35,362 nucleotides of DNA, taken from assembly GCA_964574705.1 (NCBI GenBank), contig CAZNOO010000020.1, forward strand, positions 1 to 35,362. The letters run 5' to 3'. The notes below the pieces were generated by a model, which saw only the letters and a program-made list of their open reading frames with translations, searched no databases and was not told the origin of the DNA. Positions 32,127 to 35,362 of this stretch are shown piece by piece; position 1 is the stretch's first letter, and the number at the start of each line of letters is the position of its first letter. Both the position numbers and the translations under genes were made by a program. The stretch is from JAHIVB01 sp964574705 (GTDB lineage Bacteria; Bacillota_I; Bacilli_A; Izemoplasmatales; Hujiaoplasmataceae).

Positions 32127-32135
32127 ATTATAACA
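32127..32135 (-). promoter_or_regulatory. Extended -10 promoter for the Na/Pi cotransporter
   Basis: TGT followed by TATAAT (32132-32127), about 41 bases before the start. It begins right where the terminator T tract of the upstream DHH unit ends; the -35 region lies within that hairpin and is weak. Confidence 0.5.
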
Positions 32136-32172
32136 AAAAGAAAGTGTTATTCATACCATAGAAAACACTTTC
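32136..32172 (-). terminator. Terminator of the DHH pair
   Basis: GAAAGTGTT (32172-32164 read on minus) pairs with AACACTTTC (32148-32140), loop of 15, followed by TTTTTG. It lies 50 bases after the stop; the bases between are only AT-rich. Confidence 0.65.
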
Positions 32173-32222
32173 ATTTTAATTTTTTTATATTTTATTGTTT
32201 TATTTAAAACAAAGATAATATT

Positions 32223-33182
32223 TTATACTTTTAATTTTTCTTTGTATTCTTTTACAAGCAAATCTGCATCCGCAAGGATTTTATCCACCGTTTCCCAATT
32301 TCCCAAATTCGCTCCACATGCCATTGGATGTCCGCCGCCGTCGTATTTATTCGCGAGTTTATCAATAGCCGGTCCTTTAGAACGAACTCTTGCACGAACA
32401 ATATTGTTTTCATATTCAGCAAAGAGCATCCATACAGGACAGTCTTGCAATACAGATAGTTCATTGACTAAAGAAGTCGCTTCTTCGAGAGTGACATCAA
32501 ATTTCTTGATGACTTCAGGTGTCATTTTGATATAGGCTACGCCATTAGGCGTTTTTTCGAAATTTTGTAAAACATATCCTTGAAGCTTTAATTGATTTTC
32601 ACTTTTGACATCCAAAATAGACAACACGGATGTAAAATCCAATCCAAAATCTAACAGATGAGCAACCGCTTTGAAAGTATCAGATGTAACGCTGCGGTAT
32701 TTGAATCTTCCTGTATCCGTAATAATACCCGTATAAAGTGCTTTTGCGGCTGCCATGTTTAATTTCAAAACATTTGAAAACTCAATGTAGAATTCCATAA
32801 TGATTTGAGCTGTAGCTGGTCTTGTTGTATCGACGTACTGATAATCTCCATACTGATCAACCGGCAAATGATGGTCGATTTTGATGACATATTCCCCTAG
32901 AGAATATCTTTGATCCGCAACACGTTCGTGTGTTGCAGTGTCTACGACAATCGACAGAGCGCCTTTATAGGTCTCGTCAGGTATAATATCAGGCTCGCCA
33001 ATAAAACTAACGTATTCGGCAGTCTCTCCTACGATATAGACTTCTTTTTCTGGAAAGGACTCTTTCAAAATGTTTTTGAGTCCAAACCCAGCTCCGTAGC
33101 AATCACCGTCAGGTCTAGCATGCATATGTATGATGATTTTTTTGTATTCTAGAATCTTATCTAGTATAAATTGTTTATCCAT
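32223..33182 (-). CDS. DHH/DHHA1 phosphoesterase, NrnA-like
   Basis: Manganese-dependent phosphoesterase of the NrnA type, which degrades short oligonucleotides (nanoRNA) and dephosphorylates pAp. The 319-residue product has HARPDGD (21-27), VVDTAT, IDHH (about 103-106) and the DHHA1 motif DGGGHPMACG near the C-terminus, all catalytic or metal/substrate-binding marks intact. Its ATG overlaps the end of the upstream paralogue by 8 bases, with GAGG ahead. Two tandem paralogues suggest divided substrates, for example pAp and nanoRNA; which does which cannot be told. Confidence 0.92.
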   Translation of the reverse strand: MDKQFILDKILEYKKIIIHMHARPDGDCYGAGFGLKNILKESFPEKEVYIVGETAEYVSFIGEPDIIPDETYKGALSIVVDTATHERVADQRYSLGEYVIKIDHHLPVDQYGDYQYVDTTRPATAQIIMEFYIEFSNVLKLNMAAAKALYTGIITDTGRFKYRSVTSDTFKAVAHLLDFGLDFTSVLSILDVKSENQLKLQGYVLQNFEKTPNGVAYIKMTPEVIKKFDVTLEEATSLVNELSVLQDCPVWMLFAEYENNIVRARVRSKGPAIDKLANKYDGGGHPMACGANLGNWETVDKILADADLLVKEYKEKLKV

Positions 33183-34119
33183 TATTTTCCTCCACTAATT
33201 GGTCTAATTCTTTTAATATGATTTCTGTTTCTTTCCATTCTTTCACTTGGCATCCACAAGCAAGCAGATGACCTCCGCCACCATGATTTTTCGCTACTTG
33301 TACAACCGGGATGTTTCTCGATCTAATTTCCACAAGAATGACATTATTTGTCAAGTCTTCCGTTAAATTAACCCAAACAGGAACTTCATCTATCCCTGAC
33401 ATTTGATTAACAAGTCCTCTACTTGCGTAATTCGGTTCTAAATGATGTTTATTTAAAAAATCATTATCGTTCAAGTGATAAGCAACTTTATGTTTCGTTA
33501 ATTGTATCGAGTTGAAAAAATCTGATTTTACTTTTTTGGACTGTAACGTTTCGGTATACATTTTCGAGAAAATATCAGTAAAGTCTGCCCCAGCATCAAT
33601 CAAGTCTGCAGCGACCCTTAATGTTTCAGAAGTCGTTCCAGAGTATAAGAACCTTCCTGTATCTCCAACAATTCCCATAAATAAAGCTCTTGCGGCATCT
33701 CTTGTAAGCGAAATTCCGTTTTGACTTAGTATTTTTGAAACCATTTCTGAAGTTGATGACGCTAAAACGTTTCTGAGGTAATGGTCATATGAGATATCCG
33801 GTTCATTTTGATGATGATCTATTAATACAACGGTTTTTGCAGATGCATAACTGTCATCTTTCAACATTTGGCTAGAAACTGTATCCAATATAAAAAATAG
33901 CGATTTTGACAAAGTTTCTTGAGATATATTATCCAATTCTTTAAAACTATTTAATGAATTAGTATCTCCGATGACATAAATTTCCTTTTTCGGAAATCTT
34001 TCTTTTAATGCATAGTAAAGCCCAAATTGTGCTCCGTATGCATCCAAGTCCGGGTTTTTATGCCTTGAAATAACAATGATTTGATTTTCTTCAATAAGAT
34101 TAAAAATTAATTTTTCCAT
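33175..34119 (-). CDS. DHH/DHHA1 phosphoesterase, second NrnA-like paralogue
   Basis: Same family and length (314 residues) as its neighbour. Motifs: RHKNPDLDAYG (HxxxDxD kept, Gly of PDGD replaced by Leu), ILDTVSS (Asp kept; usual Ala-Thr changed), IDHHQNEPD and HGGGGHLLACG. It differs clearly in sequence, so the duplication is old. The ATG at 34119 follows GGAG at 6 bases; ATG 34131 has no ribosome site. It is the first gene of the pair and has an extended -10 promoter, divergent from the nuclease gene. Confidence 0.9.
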   Translation of the reverse strand: MEKLIFNLIEENQIIVISRHKNPDLDAYGAQFGLYYALKERFPKKEIYVIGDTNSLNSFKELDNISQETLSKSLFFILDTVSSQMLKDDSYASAKTVVLIDHHQNEPDISYDHYLRNVLASSTSEMVSKILSQNGISLTRDAARALFMGIVGDTGRFLYSGTTSETLRVAADLIDAGADFTDIFSKMYTETLQSKKVKSDFFNSIQLTKHKVAYHLNDNDFLNKHHLEPNYASRGLVNQMSGIDEVPVWVNLTEDLTNNVILVEIRSRNIPVVQVAKNHGGGGHLLACGCQVKEWKETEIILKELDQLVEENNG

Positions 34120-34148
34120 AGTAGTCTCCATTTTCAGCTTAGTAGAAT

Positions 34149-34157
34149 ATTATATCA
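34149..34157 (-). promoter_or_regulatory. Extended -10 promoter for the DHH pair
   Basis: TGA directly before TATAAT (34154-34149), about 30 bases before the start; the -35 (ATGAAA at 16 bases) is weak to fair. Confidence 0.6.
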
Positions 34158-34204
34158 CATATCAATAGAATTTCATATCTAATGACTTTTTAAAAATTTC
34201 ATTC

Positions 34205-34233
34205 TTTATTTCGTAAAACCTTTATGTTATAAT
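34205..34233 (+). promoter_or_regulatory. Promoter of the lipoprotein nuclease gene
   Basis: TTTATT (34205-34210), a 17-base spacer ending TGT, and TATAAT (34228-34233), 37 bases before the start codon. It diverges from the DHH promoter about 50 bases away. Confidence 0.65.
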
Positions 34234-34270
34234 GATATGACCTAGACAATTCAAGAAAAGGACAAGACTT

Positions 34271-35344
34271 ATGCCAAATATTTTTAGAAAAACTTTAGTT
34301 GTTTCAATGTTAATGATATTTACCATTTTACTAGCTGGATGCGATTTCTTCGGAAGTACGACCACTACGACTACAACTTCACAAACTACAACTTCAAGTC
34401 AGACTACAGAATCCTCAACCACATCTACTTCTACAGCAACAACCACAAACGGATTTGTTGGAATCTCTGTGATAGAAAACACCAAATTGGAATACAATTT
34501 AGGAACTTCTTTCAATTACGACTCTATCATTGTCGTATTGGTAAAAGCAAATTCATCGGTTATTCCGATTTCATCCTCTGTTTATACACTCTCTGGATTC
34601 GATTCTTCAACACCTGGAGTCAAAACCATTACGGTATCTTATTTGACTTTTTCAACTACATTCGACATTACAGTATTAGAACCAACAACAGATTTGGTCA
34701 TCGATATGGCATATTATCAAACTGCTGAGGGACTCGTTGGTGAAACGCTTCTTCTTGCATTAAGAACCATTGTAAATACTGGCTACCAAGGTCACATTTA
34801 CTACGACGCAAGTACTGAGTTGGCTTATACTGATAGAGACCCAAATAACTCAAGTAACGTTATACTTGTCTACTCAGGAACGTCCGTAAGCGGAGCTTGG
34901 GACGGCGGAGTCACTTGGAACAAAGAACACGTTTGGCCACAATCTTTACTTGGCGAAGACGCTGGAGGCGTTGTCAACATGGCTTCGGACATTCATAATT
35001 TAAAACCAGCCAATCCTAGTTTGAACTCATCCAGAGGAAACAAATATTACGACCTTACAACCACTACAACTACCTTTGAGCCAAGAGACGAGGTCAAGGG
35101 CGACGTCGCTCGAATATTGTTCTATATGATGACGATGTACTCTGTTTTGGAACTTGTGGATCAATATCCAAATGTTCACCAGATGGGACTATTAAGTGTA
35201 TTGCTTGCGTGGAATGCCGAAGACCCAGTAGACGATTTTGAAAGAGCTAGAAACAACGAAATCTATACATATCAAAACAACCGTAACCCTTACATTGATT
35301 ATCCTGAATTCGTAGATTTGGTTTGGGACAACTTACAAGGTTAA
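34271..35344 (+). CDS. Surface lipoprotein endonuclease (endonuclease I family) with Ig-like domain
   Basis: A predicted secreted nuclease tethered to the membrane. The signal peptide ends in the lipobox LAGC with Cys24. A Ser/Thr linker (29-59) follows, then a small beta domain resembling bacterial Ig-like folds (about 62-136), and then the nuclease (140-357). The nuclease has WNKEHVWPQS with the catalytic His220, DIHNLKPANPSLNSSRGN with the metal-binding Asn/Asp set, and IDYPEFVDLVW near the end. This is the beta-beta-alpha-metal fold of endonuclease I, NucM and Bsn. AAAGGA precedes the ATG. It probably degrades extracellular DNA or RNA for uptake. The stop lies 18 bases before the window end. 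Confidence 0.92.
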   Translation: MPNIFRKTLVVSMLMIFTILLAGCDFFGSTTTTTTTSQTTTSSQTTESSTTSTSTATTTNGFVGISVIENTKLEYNLGTSFNYDSIIVVLVKANSSVIPISSSVYTLSGFDSSTPGVKTITVSYLTFSTTFDITVLEPTTDLVIDMAYYQTAEGLVGETLLLALRTIVNTGYQGHIYYDASTELAYTDRDPNNSSNVILVYSGTSVSGAWDGGVTWNKEHVWPQSLLGEDAGGVVNMASDIHNLKPANPSLNSSRGNKYYDLTTTTTTFEPRDEVKGDVARILFYMMTMYSVLELVDQYPNVHQMGLLSVLLAWNAEDPVDDFERARNNEIYTYQNNRNPYIDYPEFVDLVWDNLQG

Positions 35345-35362
35345 TAAAAAAAATAGTGGAAG

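Noticed and set aside
34371..34450. ACT/ACA-rich repetitive DNA as a tandem repeat or CRISPR-like element
   Set aside because: It is in-frame codon repetition encoding the Thr/Ser linker of the lipoprotein; no spacer-repeat structure.

Overview
The window looks like an origin-proximal chromosome segment from a low-GC Bacillota or Mycoplasmatota bacterium. TGA is a stop codon here: it forms the ATGA stop/start overlap at 3529-3532 and ends the XRE gene at 26856. This excludes the Mycoplasma/Spiroplasma genetic code but fits Acholeplasma, Haloplasma, Izemoplasma-like lineages or ordinary Bacillota. No cell-wall gene and no mobile element was seen. The exact lineage is inferred.

The layout is dense, with no gap above 300 bp. 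Bases 1-221 hold the 5' part of a tRNA-Ile gene with its promoter and a terminator. Bases 222-5425 (minus) form one tight run: rsmG, two six-TM proteins of unknown function, parA, parB, DUF951 and a MazG-type pyrophosphohydrolase. Upstream lie mnmG, a HAD phosphatase, the SRP RNA gene, tadA, tdk, rpmE, a Ste24-type protease and maf (5511-11608, minus). The strand then flips for tilS-hpt-ftsH-rqcP, a metal-binding-type lipoprotein and lysS (11795-18477, plus). It returns to minus for a TPR membrane protein pair, fba, tldE/tldD, an M32 carboxypeptidase, a PadR/HAAS-DUF4097/XRE-membrane cluster, pyrG, rpoE, a DUF1934 gene, a Na/Pi cotransporter and two tandem DHH phosphoesterases (18526-34119). 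A plus-strand lipoprotein nuclease closes the window (34271-35344).

Many neighbourhoods match ancestral Bacillus order: mnmG-rsmG-parA-parB-DUF951, tadA-SRP RNA, rpmE-tdk, tilS-hpt-ftsH, and DUF1934/rpoE/pyrG near fba. Where noc sits in Bacillus, between rsmG and parA, there are two tandem membrane proteins whose cytosolic ends resemble eroded HD-GYP domains. This is the most interesting unexplained feature.

A second theme is nucleic-acid handling. A surface endonuclease, thymidine kinase, hypoxanthine phosphoribosyltransferase, two NrnA-like phosphoesterases, CTP synthase and a dNTP-cleaning enzyme would suit an organism that scavenges extracellular DNA. The remainder is translation, tRNA modification and proteolysis housekeeping. 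Several starts use a Shine-Dalgarno sequence extended to GGTGAT, so an in-frame ATG or GTG inside it is probably a decoy; starts were moved accordingly.
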